Assembly (NCBI RefSeq): GCF_019703835.1
Contig: NZ_AP023054.1
Location: 2,789,580 to 2,853,579, forward strand
Reading direction: 5' to 3'
Length of the DNA: 64,000 nt
DNA from: Thaumasiovibrio subtropicus
GTDB lineage: Bacteria > Pseudomonadota > Gammaproteobacteria > Enterobacterales > Vibrionaceae
Shown here piece by piece: positions 9,607 to 18,618 of the stretch; position 1 is the stretch's first letter; every line of letters begins with the position of its first letter. A program made the translations under genes and the position numbers. Below the pieces are notes generated by a model. It was not told the DNA's origin. It did not search any database and worked only from the letters and a program-made list of their open reading frames with translations.

Positions 9607-10695
9607 TTAGTTATTATCAGCCAAGGCGGCAAGTTGGTCAGCTTGGTGCTCTTGTAAGACAGGATCAACCAAACAACCGACATCCCCTTCCATCACTTCG
9701 TTTAAACGGTAAACAGTCAGGTTAATACGGTGGTCTGAGACGCGACCTTGCGGGTAGTTGTAAGTACGAATTCGGTCACTACGATCACCACTGCCGAGTA
9801 AGTTACGACGTGTTGAGGCTTCTTCAGCGTGACGTTTCTCTTCTTCCGCTTTCGTAATACGCGCCGCTAACACAGACATCGCTTTTGCTTTATTCTTGTG
9901 CTGCGAACGCTCGTCTTGACACTCGACAACAATACCGGTCGGTAAGTGAGTAATACGAATCGCTGAGTCCGTGGTATTAACGTGCTGACCACCCGCGCCA
10001 GACGCTCGGAATGTATCAATTTTCAAGTCGCCTGCGTTGATTTCAGGGATCTCGGCTTCCGGCACTTCCGGTAACACTGCAACCGTACAGGCAGACGTAT
10101 GAATGCGACCTTGTGATTCAGTTGCCGGAACACGCTGAACGCGATGTCCACCAGATTCAAACTTCATCACACCATAAGCGCCATCGCCTGACACTTTAGC
10201 AATCATCTCTTTGTAGCCACCTTGTTCACTGGCATTGGCACTCATCACTTCAACACGCCAACTCTTTGACTCGGCAAACTTGCTGTACATGCGGAAAAGA
10301 TCGCCCGCAAAGATACCGGCTTCATCGCCACCCGCACCAGCGCGGATCTCAACAAAACAGTTGCGCTCATCATTGGGATCTTTTGGTAAGAGAAGAATCT
10401 GTAGCTCATCCGTCAACGATTCAATGGTGGCTTTTGCGTCTTTGATCTCTTCTTGCGCCATTTCGCGCATTTCAGGATCGTCTTCGTTTGCCATCTCTTC
10501 TGCCGCGTCGAGATCTTCTTGCGCTTGTTGGTAACGCTGAAAACACTGCGTTACTTCTTCTAACTGCGAGTATTCACGGGATAGTGCGCGGAATCGGTCT
10601 TGATCACCAATGATTTCAGGATCACCCAACAGATGTTGAACCTCTTCATAACGCTCTACTAGCGTCTGAAGCTTTTGTAAAATAGATGCTTTCAT
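9607..10695 (-). CDS. prfA: Peptide chain release factor 1
   Basis: RF1 recognises UAA and UAG stop codons in the ribosome and triggers hydrolysis of peptidyl-tRNA. The 362-residue length is standard. The stop-codon-reading P-A-T tripeptide is visible in [16 protein letters not shown], and the catalytic GGQ in [17 protein letters not shown], both in the expected order. It lies 15 bases downstream of hemA and just before prmC, the methylase that modifies its GGQ glutamine. The ATG at 10693-10695 has TAGGAG-like bases just upstream. Confidence 0.97.
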   Translation of the reverse strand: MKASILQKLQTLVERYEEVQHLLGDPEIIGDQDRFRALSREYSQLEEVTQCFQRYQQAQEDLDAAEEMANEDDPEMREMAQEEIKDAKATIESLTDELQILLLPKDPNDERNCFVEIRAGAGGDEAGIFAGDLFRMYSKFAESKSWRVEVMSANASEQGGYKEMIAKVSGDGAYGVMKFESGGHRVQRVPATESQGRIHTSACTVAVLPEVPEAEIPEINAGDLKIDTFRASGAGGQHVNTTDSAIRITHLPTGIVVECQDERSQHKNKAKAMSVLAARITKAEEEKRHAEEASTRRNLLGSGDRSDRIRTYNYPQGRVSDHRINLTVYRLNEVMEGDVGCLVDPVLQEHQADQLAALADNN

Positions 10696-10710
10696 AGGAG
10701 TTCGATTTGG

Positions 10711-11964
10711 TTAGTCTTCCATGCCTAGTGTGGCACGTATTTGCGCCAAGCGTTCAGGCTCACCGTCTTGGGCCGCCTGTTGCATGGCACGTGTCGGTGC
10801 ATGGATCAGTTTATTAGTCAGTTTGTTACTTAGCTCGGTAAGCAGCTGCTCTGGATCGCCTCCATTTTGCAGCGCATGCAGTGCGCGTTGTAAGGCATCC
10901 TGCTTGACGGCTTCCGCTTGCTGGCGGTACTCACGAATGCTATCTACCGCTTCCAACGAGCGTAGCCAGTGCATGAAATCAGCACTCTCTTCACTCACAA
11001 TCACCTCAGCTTGCATCGCTGCGGCTTTTCGTTGTTCGATATTCTTATCAATTATCGATTGTAAATCGTCGACAGTATAAAGGTAGACGTCACGCAAGTC
11101 GCCTACTTCCGACTCAATATCACGTGGTACAGCAATATCAACCATCAACATTGGCTGATGACGGCGCTGCTTCAGTGCTTTTTCAACCATGCCTTTGCCG
11201 ACAATGGGTAGTGGACTCGCTGTCGAACTAATCACAATATCAGCGCGATGCATATTGTCAGGAATTTCAGGGAGCCCGATGACCTCTGCACCAAACTCTT
11301 CAGCAAGAGACTGCGCATTTTCTGGCGTTCGGTTAGCGATAATCAATGTTTTACATCCATGTTCATAGAGATGACGAGCGACTAGCTCAATGGTTTCTCC
11401 CGCGCCAATCAACATCACGGTTGTTTCGTGTAGTGCTTCAAATATCTGCTTTGCCAATGAACACGCCGCGTACGCAACCGACACGGCATTACCGCCGATA
11501 TCCGTTTCCGTTCGCACGCGTTTCGCGACAGTAAAGCTTTTTTGAAACAGTTTCTCTAGCAAGCCATGCACCGTCGATGCTTCACGAGAATGGGAGTACG
11601 CTTGCTTTATTTGCCCGAGAATTTGTGGTTCACCCAAAACGAGGGAGTCTAAACCACAGGCGACACGCATAAGATGCTTAACAGCGGCTTGTTCTTCATG
11701 AAGGTAAAGACTCGGCATCAAGTCTTCTAAGCTGATATCGTGAAATTGGCTTAACCAATCAATGAGACCATGATTCCCTTTGCCATCTAATTGACAATAG
11801 AGCTCGGTGCGATTGCATGTCGACACAATAACGCCGCCGTCTACCTGCTCTCTATGCGCTAATTCCGTTAGCGCATTCGACAGCTTTTCAGGGGAAAACG
11901 CGACTTTTTCGCGCAACTCCACCGATGCCGTCTTATGATTTATTCCTAATACAAGCAGGGTCAT
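10711..11964 (-). CDS. hemA: Glutamyl-tRNA reductase
   Basis: HemA reduces glutamyl-tRNA to glutamate-1-semialdehyde with NADPH, the committed step of C5-pathway tetrapyrrole synthesis. The 417-residue protein shows the start [17 protein letters not shown], the catalytic-cysteine motif [24 protein letters not shown], and the NADPH-binding Rossmann loop [17 protein letters not shown], followed by the C-terminal dimerisation helices. It is the first gene of the operon that continues into prfA, prmC, sirB2, sirB1 and kdsA, and is divergent from lolB with a 119-base gap that should contain both promoters. The ribosome binding site is weak. Confidence 0.97.
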   Translation of the reverse strand: MTLLVLGINHKTASVELREKVAFSPEKLSNALTELAHREQVDGGVIVSTCNRTELYCQLDGKGNHGLIDWLSQFHDISLEDLMPSLYLHEEQAAVKHLMRVACGLDSLVLGEPQILGQIKQAYSHSREASTVHGLLEKLFQKSFTVAKRVRTETDIGGNAVSVAYAACSLAKQIFEALHETTVMLIGAGETIELVARHLYEHGCKTLIIANRTPENAQSLAEEFGAEVIGLPEIPDNMHRADIVISSTASPLPIVGKGMVEKALKQRRHQPMLMVDIAVPRDIESEVGDLRDVYLYTVDDLQSIIDKNIEQRKAAAMQAEVIVSEESADFMHWLRSLEAVDSIREYRQQAEAVKQDALQRALHALQNGGDPEQLLTELSNKLTNKLIHAPTRAMQQAAQDGEPERLAQIRATLGMED

Positions 11965-12083
11965 GGGAGTGAATTTTTATTCTCTACAGCCAGTGTTCGA
12001 CAATTTGAGGGGCAATTTTACTTGATGACCCTAATGAATAAAAGCAAACTATTTTTCTACTCGGGCCAAAATGGAAACAACTT

Positions 12084-12713
12084 GTGATCAATCACGCGCT
12101 ATTTCGCTCCTACAAAAATAAAGCGGATATTTGTAAGCTTTTCAAACTGCTTTTCACCATTTTTACTGTTTCAGGTTGTGCAACCCTTGAACCAACCCAA
12201 ACCGAATGGGATAAACATCAATCTCAACTCACTTCGCTCACGCACTATACCGCCAAAGGTCGACTTGCGTACAAAGGTGAAGATCAACGTGTCAGTGCAA
12301 CGCTCTATTGGGCACAGTCTCCCGAACAGACAGAGATCAAACTGATCAACTTTTTAGGCAAAACGCTTCTCTCGGTTAATAAGAACGCCAATCGCACCCT
12401 AGTGACTGATCTCGATGGTAACCAGCACATCGGTCATGATATCAACCATATGACCTATTACTTGACAGGACTGCGTATTCCCGTCGAGGAACTGCAAGAC
12501 TGGATGATTGGATTACCCACAGGTGCGGATAGCTATCAGCTCAATGAACAGCAACGACTGGCCTCCTTGCAAGTTTCTACTCAAGGGCAAGAATGGGAGA
12601 TGCGCGTCGATAGCTACCACTACGACCTCGACCCAGCATTACCCCAAAAGCTCACTCTGCGAAACGAAACGCAGCGAATTACTGTCATCATCAATCAATG
12701 GGACTTTGAATGA
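12084..12713 (+). CDS. lolB: Outer-membrane lipoprotein receptor LolB
   Basis: LolB accepts lipoproteins from the periplasmic carrier LolA and inserts them in the inner leaflet of the outer membrane. The 209-residue protein has a hydrophobic signal ending T-V-S-G-C near residue 32, then the LolA/LolB half-barrel, with [18 protein letters not shown] and [10 protein letters not shown] typical of LolB. The start is GTG at 12084, giving a longer than usual N-terminal extension before the signal peptide, so a later start is possible. It overlaps ispE by four bases (ATGA), a gene pairing found widely in gammaproteobacteria. Confidence 0.9.
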   Translation: MINHALFRSYKNKADICKLFKLLFTIFTVSGCATLEPTQTEWDKHQSQLTSLTHYTAKGRLAYKGEDQRVSATLYWAQSPEQTEIKLINFLGKTLLSVNKNANRTLVTDLDGNQHIGHDINHMTYYLTGLRIPVEELQDWMIGLPTGADSYQLNEQQRLASLQVSTQGQEWEMRVDSYHYDLDPALPQKLTLRNETQRITVIINQWDFE

Positions 12714-13558
12714 CTTTCTCAGCGACACAATGGCCTTCACCCGCCAAATTGAACCTTTTTCTCTACGTCAATGGCCGCCGTGACGATGGCTATCACGAGC
12801 TACAAACCCTATTCCAATTTGTTGACCACGGCGATACGCTGACAATTACACCTAATCAAACTGGGAAAATCACCCTTGCTCCGGCTATCGACGGGGTCCC
12901 ACTCGAAAGTAACTTGATCTATAAGGCCGCCATCGCACTGCAAGAAAAGGCACAATCCACCCTTGGGGCCGATATTCACCTCGATAAACGGTTACCAATG
13001 GGCGGTGGTTTAGGCGGCGGTTCTTCAAATGCGGCTACGGCATTGGTGGCACTCAACCATTTATGGGATACCCAACTCAGTGAAGATGAGCTCGCAGAGA
13101 TTGGCGTGAAACTCGGTGCTGATGTCCCCGTTTTTGTTCGGGGTAAAGCAGCCTTTGCTGAAGGTGTCGGCGAAATTTTTCAGGCAGCCGAGCCGGAAGA
13201 GAAATACTACTTAGTCGTCAAACCTCCAGTGGATGTTTCCACTGTGTCCATTTTCACTCACCCTAAATTGACAAGAAACACCCCAAAACGTGATTTATCA
13301 ACGCTTCTCAGCCAGAATTACGAAAACGATTGCGAAAAGATTGTCACTGAACTGCATCCGGAGGTTGATAAGGCACTTTCGTGGCTGCTAGAATACGCGC
13401 CGTCAAGATTGACCGGTACTGGCGCATGCGTGTTTGCCGAGTTCCAAACACGTGAAGATGCCGTTACCGTATTTAACAAATTACCCGACTGGCTAGAGGG
13501 TTTTGTTGCAAAAGGCATCAATAGATCACCTTTGTTGATTGCATTGCAACGCTCCTAA
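12710..13558 (+). CDS. ispE: 4-diphosphocytidyl-2-C-methyl-D-erythritol kinase
   Basis: IspE phosphorylates CDP-methylerythritol in the non-mevalonate isoprenoid pathway. It is a GHMP kinase of 282 residues, matching the family length. The conserved lysine segment [10 protein letters not shown] lies at 11-20, the ATP-binding glycine loop [14 protein letters not shown] at about 96-109, and the catalytic aspartate in KLGADVPVF near 138. The start ATG overlaps the lolB stop, implying coupled translation. The gene precedes prs. Confidence 0.96.
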   Translation: MTFSATQWPSPAKLNLFLYVNGRRDDGYHELQTLFQFVDHGDTLTITPNQTGKITLAPAIDGVPLESNLIYKAAIALQEKAQSTLGADIHLDKRLPMGGGLGGGSSNAATALVALNHLWDTQLSEDELAEIGVKLGADVPVFVRGKAAFAEGVGEIFQAAEPEEKYYLVVKPPVDVSTVSIFTHPKLTRNTPKRDLSTLLSQNYENDCEKIVTELHPEVDKALSWLLEYAPSRLTGTGACVFAEFQTREDAVTVFNKLPDWLEGFVAKGINRSPLLIALQRS

Positions 13559-13597
13559 GTCAGAACCCATTTTGGACGCAACCCTGAGGTTTCCACC

Positions 13598-14545
13598 GTG
13601 CCTGATATGAAGCTGTTTACTGGTAACGCGACACCAGAACTAGCCCAACGCATCGCTGATCGTCTTTACATCTCTTTAGGAGATGCATCTGTTGGTCGTT
13701 TCTCTGATGGTGAAATTGCAGTACAGATCAATGAAAATGTCCGTGGTAGCGACGTCTTCATTATCCAATCTACCTGCGCACCGACAAACGACAACTTAAT
13801 GGAACTGATCGTTATGATCGATGCCCTGCGCCGCGCTTCTGCAGGTCGTATTACCGCTGTAATCCCTTACTTCGGTTATGCCCGTCAAGACCGCCGTGTG
13901 CGTTCATCTCGTGTGCCTATCACTGCAAAGGTGATTGCAGACTTCCTTTCAAACGTTGGCGTTGACCGCGTTCTGACAGTGGACCTGCACGCTGAGCAGA
14001 TTCAAGGTTTCTTCGATGTACCAGTAGATAACATCTTTGGTTCACCTGTTCTTCTAGAAGATATGCAAGCGCGTGACCTAGAGAACCCTGTTGTGGTTTC
14101 TCCAGACATCGGTGGTGTTGTGCGTGCACGTGCAACAGCAAAACTGCTTGATGACACAGACATTGCTATCATCGACAAGCGTCGTCCACGTGCAAACGTG
14201 TCTCAAGTAATGCACCTTATCGGTGACGTCGAAGGTCGTGACTGCATCATCGTTGATGACATGATTGATACGGGTGGCACACTCTGTAAAGCCGCTGAAG
14301 CACTAAAAGAGCGTGGCGCGAAGCGTGTATTTGCTTACGCAACCCACCCTGTGTTCTCTGGTAACGCACCACAAAACATCAAAGATTCTGTGATTGACGA
14401 AGTGATCGTGACTGACTCAATCCCACTTTCTGAAGAGATGATTGCAACAGGCAAAGTAAAACAACTTACGCTGTCTGGTATGCTAGCTGAAGCGATTCGT
14501 CGCATCAGCAACGAAGAGTCTATCTCTGCAATGTTCAACGCGTAA
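13598..14545 (+). CDS. prs: Ribose-phosphate pyrophosphokinase
   Basis: Prs makes PRPP from ribose 5-phosphate and ATP for purine, pyrimidine, histidine, tryptophan and NAD synthesis. The 315-residue protein follows the enteric enzyme almost residue for residue, with [29 protein letters not shown] and the PRPP loop [12 protein letters not shown]. Translation begins at GTG 13598 (GTG-CCT-GAT-ATG-AAG), the same GTG start used in E. coli, with TGAGG upstream. Codon use is strongly biased to CGT, GGT and similar codons, as in highly expressed genes. It is 39 bases after ispE and ends in a strong terminator. Confidence 0.98.
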   Translation: MPDMKLFTGNATPELAQRIADRLYISLGDASVGRFSDGEIAVQINENVRGSDVFIIQSTCAPTNDNLMELIVMIDALRRASAGRITAVIPYFGYARQDRRVRSSRVPITAKVIADFLSNVGVDRVLTVDLHAEQIQGFFDVPVDNIFGSPVLLEDMQARDLENPVVVSPDIGGVVRARATAKLLDDTDIAIIDKRRPRANVSQVMHLIGDVEGRDCIIVDDMIDTGGTLCKAAEALKERGAKRVFAYATHPVFSGNAPQNIKDSVIDEVIVTDSIPLSEEMIATGKVKQLTLSGMLAEAIRRISNEESISAMFNA

Positions 14546-14570
14546 TCCTGACACGTTTGAACAGACTAAG

Positions 14571-14599
14571 CACCCCGCTTCGGCGGGGTGTTGTCGTTT
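14571..14599 (+). terminator. Terminator after prs
   Basis: CACCCCGC at 14571-14578 and GCGGGGTG at 14583-14590 close on a TTCG tetraloop, followed by TTGTCGTTT. Confidence 0.88.
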
Positions 14600-14619
14600 A
14601 GGGTTTGTGCTACTATAAG
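14591..14619 (+). promoter_or_regulatory. Probable sigma-70 promoter for pth-ychF
   Basis: TTGTCG at 14591-14596 and TATAAG at 14614-14619 are separated by 17 bases, about 40 bases before pth. The -35 overlaps the tail of the prs terminator, so this would restart transcription right after termination. Confidence 0.45.
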
Positions 14620-14656
14620 CCACTTTTTTAAACCTATCATGCTGAGAGACACGTAA

Positions 14657-15247
14657 GTGAGTGAGTCTATTCGCCTTCTGGTTGGCCTAGCTAACCCAGG
14701 TAAAGAATATGAACGAACCCGCCACAATGCGGGCGCATGGGTGGTCGAAGAACTCGCCCGCATGCACAATGTCGTACTGAAAAACGATCCAAAGTACTTT
14801 GGTTTAACCGGTCGAATCACCCTCAATGGCAGTGATTTACGCCTACTTATTCCAACCACTTTTATGAATCTGTCTGGAAAATCGGTGTCGGCGTTGGCCA
14901 AATTTTATCAACTGCCCATCGAATCAATCATGGTCGCACATGATGAACTAGACTTGCCTCCAGGCGTCGCGAAGTTCAAAAAAGGGGGCGGTCACGGCGG
15001 TCATAATGGATTACGTGACATCATCAGCAAGATGGGAAACAACAAAGATTTCTATCGCCTAAGGGTTGGCATTGGTCACCCGGGTGATAAAAACCGCGTT
15101 GCGGGTTTTGTGTTAGGTAAAGCTCCTACCAAAGAGCAAGAGTGCATTGATGCGGCAGTCGATGAGGCAACTCGCTGTCTCGACATCTTATTAAAAGATG
15201 GTTTGAACAAAGCACAGAATCGCCTACATACATTTAAAGCTGAATAG
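14657..15247 (+). CDS. pth: Peptidyl-tRNA hydrolase
   Basis: Pth recycles peptidyl-tRNAs released prematurely from ribosomes by cleaving the ester bond. The 196-residue length is typical. Catalytic and binding residues are visible: Asn13 and His23 in [17 protein letters not shown], Asp in [10 protein letters not shown], and Asn in [12 protein letters not shown]. The start is GTG at 14657, giving M-S-E-S-I-R. It is followed 34 bases later by ychF, the usual partner in gammaproteobacteria. Confidence 0.97.
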   Translation: MSESIRLLVGLANPGKEYERTRHNAGAWVVEELARMHNVVLKNDPKYFGLTGRITLNGSDLRLLIPTTFMNLSGKSVSALAKFYQLPIESIMVAHDELDLPPGVAKFKKGGGHGGHNGLRDIISKMGNNKDFYRLRVGIGHPGDKNRVAGFVLGKAPTKEQECIDAAVDEATRCLDILLKDGLNKAQNRLHTFKAE

Positions 15248-15281
15248 CTATTACTGAATTTACGAACAAAGGGTTCCATCA

Positions 15282-16373
15282 ATGGGTTTTAAATGCGGTA
15301 TCGTCGGTTTGCCAAACGTGGGTAAATCAACGCTTTTCAATGCGTTAACTAAAGCAGGTATCGAAGCTGCGAACTTTCCTTTCTGTACAATTGAGCCAAA
15401 TACAGGGGTTGTTCCTGTACCCGATCTTCGTCTTGATGCACTGGCTGACATCGTTAGCCCAGAACGCATCATGCCAACAACCATGGAGTTTGTTGACATT
15501 GCAGGTCTGGTTGCGGGCGCATCAAAAGGGGAAGGTTTAGGTAACAAGTTTCTCGCAAACATTCGCGAAACTGACGCGATTGGTCACGTTGTGCGCTGTT
15601 TTGAGAACGAAAACATCGTTCACGTTGCAGGTAAAATTAACCCGCTTGAAGATATCGAAGTCATTAACCTTGAGTTAGCATTATCGGACCTTGATACCTG
15701 TGAGCGTGCTATTCAACGCCAAGCAAAACGCGCTAAAGGCGGTGACAAAGACGCGAAGTTTGAAATTGCCGTACTTGAAAAATTATTGCCAACGTTAACA
15801 GAAGGCGGCATGGCACGCGCTGTCGAGTTAGCAAAAGAAGAACGCGCCGCCATTGAGTACCTCAACTTCCTAACACTGAAGCCAACCATGTACATTGCTA
15901 ATGTCAATGATGACGGCTTTGAAGACAACCCTTTCTTAGACCAAGTGCGTGAGCATGCGGCGAAAGAAAATGCTGTTGTAGTGCCTGTTTGTGCCGCCAT
16001 TGAATCAGAAATCGCAGAACTCGATGATGCAGACCGTGAAGAGTTCCTTGCCGATATGGGGATTGAAGAGCCAGGGCTAAACCGCGTTATTCGTAGCGGT
16101 TATGAGCTATTGAACCTTCAGACTTACTTTACGGCAGGCGTAAAAGAAGTGCGTGCATGGACAATTCCTGTCGGTGCGACAGCGCCACAAGCCGCGGGTA
16201 AAATCCACACCGATTTTGAAAAAGGCTTTATCCGAGCAGAAGTCGTTGGTTACGACGCCTACATTGAGCACCGTGGCGAAAGCGGCGCAAAAGATGCGGG
16301 TAAATGGCGTCTAGAAGGTAAAGATTACATCGTAAAAGATGGCGATGTGGTTCACTTCCGCTTCAACGTTTAA
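15282..16373 (+). CDS. ychF: Redox-regulated ATPase YchF
   Basis: YchF is an Obg-family P-loop protein that hydrolyses ATP rather than GTP, binds ribosomes and responds to oxidative stress. The 363-residue protein has the Walker A loop GLPNVGKST at 9-17, the switch region [19 protein letters not shown], the altered NKxD region ([10 protein letters not shown]) that explains ATP preference, and a C-terminal TGS domain ending [11 protein letters not shown]. It starts with ATG at 15282 and follows pth. Confidence 0.97.
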   Translation: MGFKCGIVGLPNVGKSTLFNALTKAGIEAANFPFCTIEPNTGVVPVPDLRLDALADIVSPERIMPTTMEFVDIAGLVAGASKGEGLGNKFLANIRETDAIGHVVRCFENENIVHVAGKINPLEDIEVINLELALSDLDTCERAIQRQAKRAKGGDKDAKFEIAVLEKLLPTLTEGGMARAVELAKEERAAIEYLNFLTLKPTMYIANVNDDGFEDNPFLDQVREHAAKENAVVVPVCAAIESEIAELDDADREEFLADMGIEEPGLNRVIRSGYELLNLQTYFTAGVKEVRAWTIPVGATAPQAAGKIHTDFEKGFIRAEVVGYDAYIEHRGESGAKDAGKWRLEGKDYIVKDGDVVHFRFNV

Positions 16374-16400
16374 TTTTTATACGTTTACTCTCTGAATTAG

Positions 16401-16424
16401 AAGGCTACCAGCAGGTAGCCTTTT
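16401..16424 (+). terminator. Terminator after ychF
   Basis: AAGGCTACC at 16401-16409 pairs with GGTAGCCTT at 16414-16422 around AGCA, followed by TTCTTGCTT. Confidence 0.85.
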
Positions 16425-16766
16425 CTTGCTTGATAGACTGTTTTTCGATGTAGTCCACTAGACCGTCAAAGCAGTGCCTTGCTGACAAACCTAGAAATTT
16501 TCGCTGAACAAGCATCTCGAAGTCGCTTGCGTATACGCACCAAGCCAAGAAGCTGTCGAAATTCAATTTGTCTGCTTGTGCTGAAAAACGGCACATTTGG
16601 TCGATGTTTACAACGTTTTGTCCAAATAAACAGCGAACGGTTTAGAAATCCAAGATTCTGCAAAAAAACAGTTGACGGTTTTTTCTGAGATAAGCATAAT
16701 GCGCCCCGTTCCCGACACAGCGGCTTCGAAAGAAAACGTCGTGAGGAAACAGAAAATCAGAGAAAT
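16425..16766. other. Leader and upstream region of the tRNA operon
   Basis: This 342-base stretch between the ychF terminator and the first tRNA contains no gene I can support; overlapping short reading frames on both strands lack ribosome sites and similarity. Near its end lies the tRNA promoter at 16672-16700, preceded by an A-tract (16661-16670 region) that may act like an UP element. Upstream A/T-rich segments could bind Fis, but no site is clear. Confidence 0.55.
16672..16700 (+). promoter_or_regulatory. Stable-RNA-type promoter of the tRNA operon
   Basis: TTGACG at 16672-16677 and CATAAT at 16695-16700 are 17 bases apart. The -10 is followed by GCGCCCC, the GC-rich discriminator typical of rRNA and tRNA promoters under stringent control by ppGpp and DksA. 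An A-rich run lies just upstream of the -35. Transcription should begin near 16707, about 60 bases before the first tRNA. Confidence 0.8.
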
Positions 16767-16843
16767 GGCTACGTAGCTCAGTTGGTTAGAGCACATCACT
16801 CATAATGATGGGGTCACAGGTTCGAATCCCGTCGTAGCCACCA
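16767..16843 (+). tRNA. tRNA-Met (CAU), elongator, copy 1
   Basis: This 77-base cloverleaf has acceptor stem GGCTACG/CGTAGCC, anticodon loop CTCATAA with CAU, T-loop TTCGAAT and an encoded CCA. It appears to match the E. coli metT elongator tRNA. Confidence 0.97.
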
Positions 16844-16877
16844 TTCTCCCTCCTTGCAGGAGGTACAACTTGAAAAT

Positions 16878-16962
16878 GCGCGGGTGGCGAAATTGGTAGA
16901 CGCACCAGATTTAGGTTCTGGCGCCGCAAGGTGTGAGAGTTCAAGTCTCTCCTCGCGCACCA
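16878..16962 (+). tRNA. tRNA-Leu (UAG), copy 1
   Basis: This is an 85-base class II tRNA with a long variable arm, anticodon UAG in the loop TTTAGGT, and encoded CCA. This copy alone has A at position 13 (GGCGAAATTGG); its acceptor has a G6-U67 wobble pair. Confidence 0.97.
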
Positions 16963-16989
16963 TCTTCAAGTAGACAAAATGATTTTTGT

Positions 16990-17064
16990 AGGGCTATCGC
17001 CAAGCGGTAAGGCAGCGGCTTTTGATGCCGCCATTCCCTGGTTCGAATCCAGGTAGCCCTGCCA
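16990..17064 (+). tRNA. tRNA-Gln (UUG), copy 1
   Basis: This 75-base cloverleaf has acceptor AGGGCTA/TAGCCCT, anticodon UUG in loop TTTTGAT, G73 and encoded CCA. Confidence 0.97.
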
Positions 17065-17117
17065 TAATTTTTAAGGTATACTGCTTCGCTCTCAAAAGTG
17101 CGAGTGATATACAGGAT

Positions 17118-17194
17118 GGCTACGTAGCTCAGTTGGTTAGAGCACATCACTCATAATGATGGGGTCACAGGTTCGAATCCCGTCGTAGCCACCA
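17118..17194 (+). tRNA. tRNA-Met (CAU), elongator, copy 2
   Basis: The sequence is identical to the first tRNA-Met copy, with encoded CCA. Confidence 0.97.
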
Positions 17195-17264
17195 TTGATT
17201 CGTTGTTAACTCCGGTTGAGTAACAACTACTTGGTAGTAGTAAGCACTGCTAAGCAAAATTTGT

Positions 17265-17349
17265 GCGCGGGTGGCGGAATTGGTAGACGCACCAGATTTA
17301 GGTTCTGGCGCCGCAAGGTGTGAGAGTTCAAGTCTCTCCTCGCGCACCA
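17265..17349 (+). tRNA. tRNA-Leu (UAG), copy 2
   Basis: This is an 85-base class II tRNA with anticodon UAG, G13 and U67 (wobble with G6), and encoded CCA. Confidence 0.97.
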
Positions 17350-17380
17350 TTATTTAGAACGTGTCGTAGACACTTTCTGC

Positions 17381-17455
17381 AGGGCTATCGCCAAGCGGTA
17401 AGGCAGCGGCTTTTGATGCCGCCATTCCCTGGTTCGAATCCAGGTAGCTCTGCCA
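17381..17455 (+). tRNA. tRNA-Gln (UUG), copy 2, with G3-U70 acceptor pair
   Basis: This copy is identical to the other four tRNA-Gln genes except for one base: the 3' acceptor strand reads TAGCTCT instead of TAGCCCT. That turns pair 3-70 from G-C to G-U. G3-U70 is the chief identity element for alanyl-tRNA synthetase, although the discriminator base here is G73 rather than the A73 usual in tRNA-Ala. The anticodon remains UUG and CCA is encoded. Confidence 0.95.
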
Positions 17456-17497
17456 CTATTTCACATAGTGGCTATACAATTAGCGATTATGTACGTT

Positions 17498-17574
17498 GGC
17501 TACGTAGCTCAGTTGGTTAGAGCACATCACTCATAATGATGGGGTCACAGGTTCGAATCCCGTCGTAGCCACCA
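17498..17574 (+). tRNA. tRNA-Met (CAU), elongator, copy 3
   Basis: The sequence is identical to the other two tRNA-Met copies. It is the last Met gene of the array; after it only Leu and Gln genes follow. Confidence 0.97.
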
Positions 17575-17661
17575 TTATTTTAGATAACTTGCTACAAGTC
17601 ATCTAACCTCAATGATTGACATCTATTGTTTTCATTGAGAAAAATTTAGAAAACAAATTAT

Positions 17662-17746
17662 GCGCGGGTGGCGGAATTGGTAGACGCACCAGATTTAGGT
17701 TCTGGCGCCGCAAGGTGTGAGAGTTCAAGTCTCTCCCCGCGCACCA
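17662..17746 (+). tRNA. tRNA-Leu (UAG), copy 3
   Basis: This 85-base class II tRNA has anticodon UAG and C67, so the acceptor stem is fully Watson-Crick. It opens the first 420-base tandem unit. Confidence 0.97.
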
Positions 17747-17778
17747 TAATTTGATAAGTATCTGTTGATACTATCTAC

Positions 17779-17853
17779 AGGGCTATCGCCAAGCGGTAAG
17801 GCAGCGGCTTTTGATGCCGCCATTCCCTGGTTCGAATCCAGGTAGCCCTGCCA
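17779..17853 (+). tRNA. tRNA-Gln (UUG), copy 3
   Basis: This 75-base cloverleaf has a standard G3-C70 pair. It is the middle gene of the first tandem unit. Confidence 0.97.
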
Positions 17854-17882
17854 CTTTTCCTTACGAAAGTAAGTGTAAAAGT
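17853..17882 (+). other. Stem-loop with GAAA tetraloop between tRNA-Gln and tRNA-Leu
   Basis: CTTAC at 17860-17864 pairs with GTAAG at 17869-17873 around GAAA, and ACTTTT at 17853-17858 pairs with AAAAGT at 17877-17882. It could be a processing signal in the tRNA precursor. An identical copy lies at 18273-18302. Confidence 0.45.
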
Positions 17883-17900
17883 AGCAACACAATCAGTAAT

Positions 17901-17985
17901 GCGCGGGTGGCGGAATTGGTAGACGCACCAGATTTAGGTTCTGGCGCCGCAAGGTGTGAGAGTTCAAGTCTCTCCTCGCGCACCA
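17901..17985 (+). tRNA. tRNA-Leu (UAG), copy 4
   Basis: This 85-base class II tRNA has U67. It is the third gene of the first tandem unit. Confidence 0.97.
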
Positions 17986-18081
17986 TTGACTCTCTAGTCA
18001 AATTACACTGATTTAAAGCTGTTTTTTCGGTCGCTATGCAGCCCATGTGGTGAGCTAGCACAAAACTTGAAAACAAATTAT

Positions 18082-18166
18082 GCGCGGGTGGCGGAATTGG
18101 TAGACGCACCAGATTTAGGTTCTGGCGCCGCAAGGTGTGAGAGTTCAAGTCTCTCCCCGCGCACCA
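18082..18166 (+). tRNA. tRNA-Leu (UAG), copy 5
   Basis: The sequence is identical to copy 3 (C67), as the first gene of the second tandem unit. Confidence 0.97.
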
Positions 18167-18198
18167 TAATTTGATAAGTATCTGTTGATACTATCTAC

Positions 18199-18273
18199 AG
18201 GGCTATCGCCAAGCGGTAAGGCAGCGGCTTTTGATGCCGCCATTCCCTGGTTCGAATCCAGGTAGCCCTGCCA
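18199..18273 (+). tRNA. tRNA-Gln (UUG), copy 4
   Basis: The sequence is identical to tRNA-Gln copy 3, with G3-C70. Confidence 0.97.
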
Positions 18274-18320
18274 CTTTTCCTTACGAAAGTAAGTGTAAAA
18301 GTAGCAACACAATCAGTAAT

Positions 18321-18405
18321 GCGCGGGTGGCGGAATTGGTAGACGCACCAGATTTAGGTTCTGGCGCCGCAAGGTGTGAGAGTTCAAGTCTCTCCTCGCG
18401 CACCA
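18321..18405 (+). tRNA. tRNA-Leu (UAG), copy 6
   Basis: The sequence is identical to copy 4 (U67), as the third gene of the second tandem unit. Confidence 0.97.
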
Positions 18406-18501
18406 TTGACTCTCTAGTCAAATTACACTGATTTAAAGCTGTTTTTACGGTCGCTATGCAGCCCATGCGGTGAGCTAGCACAAAACTTGAAAACAAATTA
18501 T

Positions 18502-18586
18502 GCGCGGGTGGCGGAATTGGTAGACGCACCAGATTTAGGTTCTGGCGCCGCAAGGTGTGAGAGTTCAAGTCTCTCCCCGCGCACCA
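18502..18586 (+). tRNA. tRNA-Leu (UAG), copy 7
   Basis: The sequence is identical to copies 3 and 5 (C67). It opens a partial third unit. Confidence 0.97.
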
Positions 18587-18618
18587 TAATTTGATAAGTG
18601 TCTTTTGATACTTTCTAC

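Larger units (their letters stand above)
17662..18081 (+). repeat. 420-bp tandem unit A (Leu-Gln-Leu plus spacers)
   Basis: This segment repeats at 18082-18501 with two base differences visible (T18027 versus A18447, T18048 versus C18468). The bases just before each unit share GAAAACAAATTA. Confidence 0.95.
18082..18501 (+). repeat. 420-bp tandem unit B (Leu-Gln-Leu plus spacers)
   Basis: This is the second copy of the unit at 17662-18081. Both differences lie in the long spacer after the third tRNA, not in the tRNA genes. Confidence 0.95.

Noticed and set aside
13560-13597. Possible PurR box before prs (GACGCAACCC...GGTTTCC)
   Set aside because: The centre does not match the PurR palindrome and the spacing of the halves is wrong.
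16405-16688. Overlapping short reading frames on both strands before the tRNA operon
   Set aside because: There are no ribosome sites and no family resemblance, and part of the region is promoter and transcribed leader.
17165-18568. Repeated 60-95 codon reading frames in the tRNA array
   Set aside because: They are translations of tRNA genes and spacers, identical in each copy because the tRNAs are identical.
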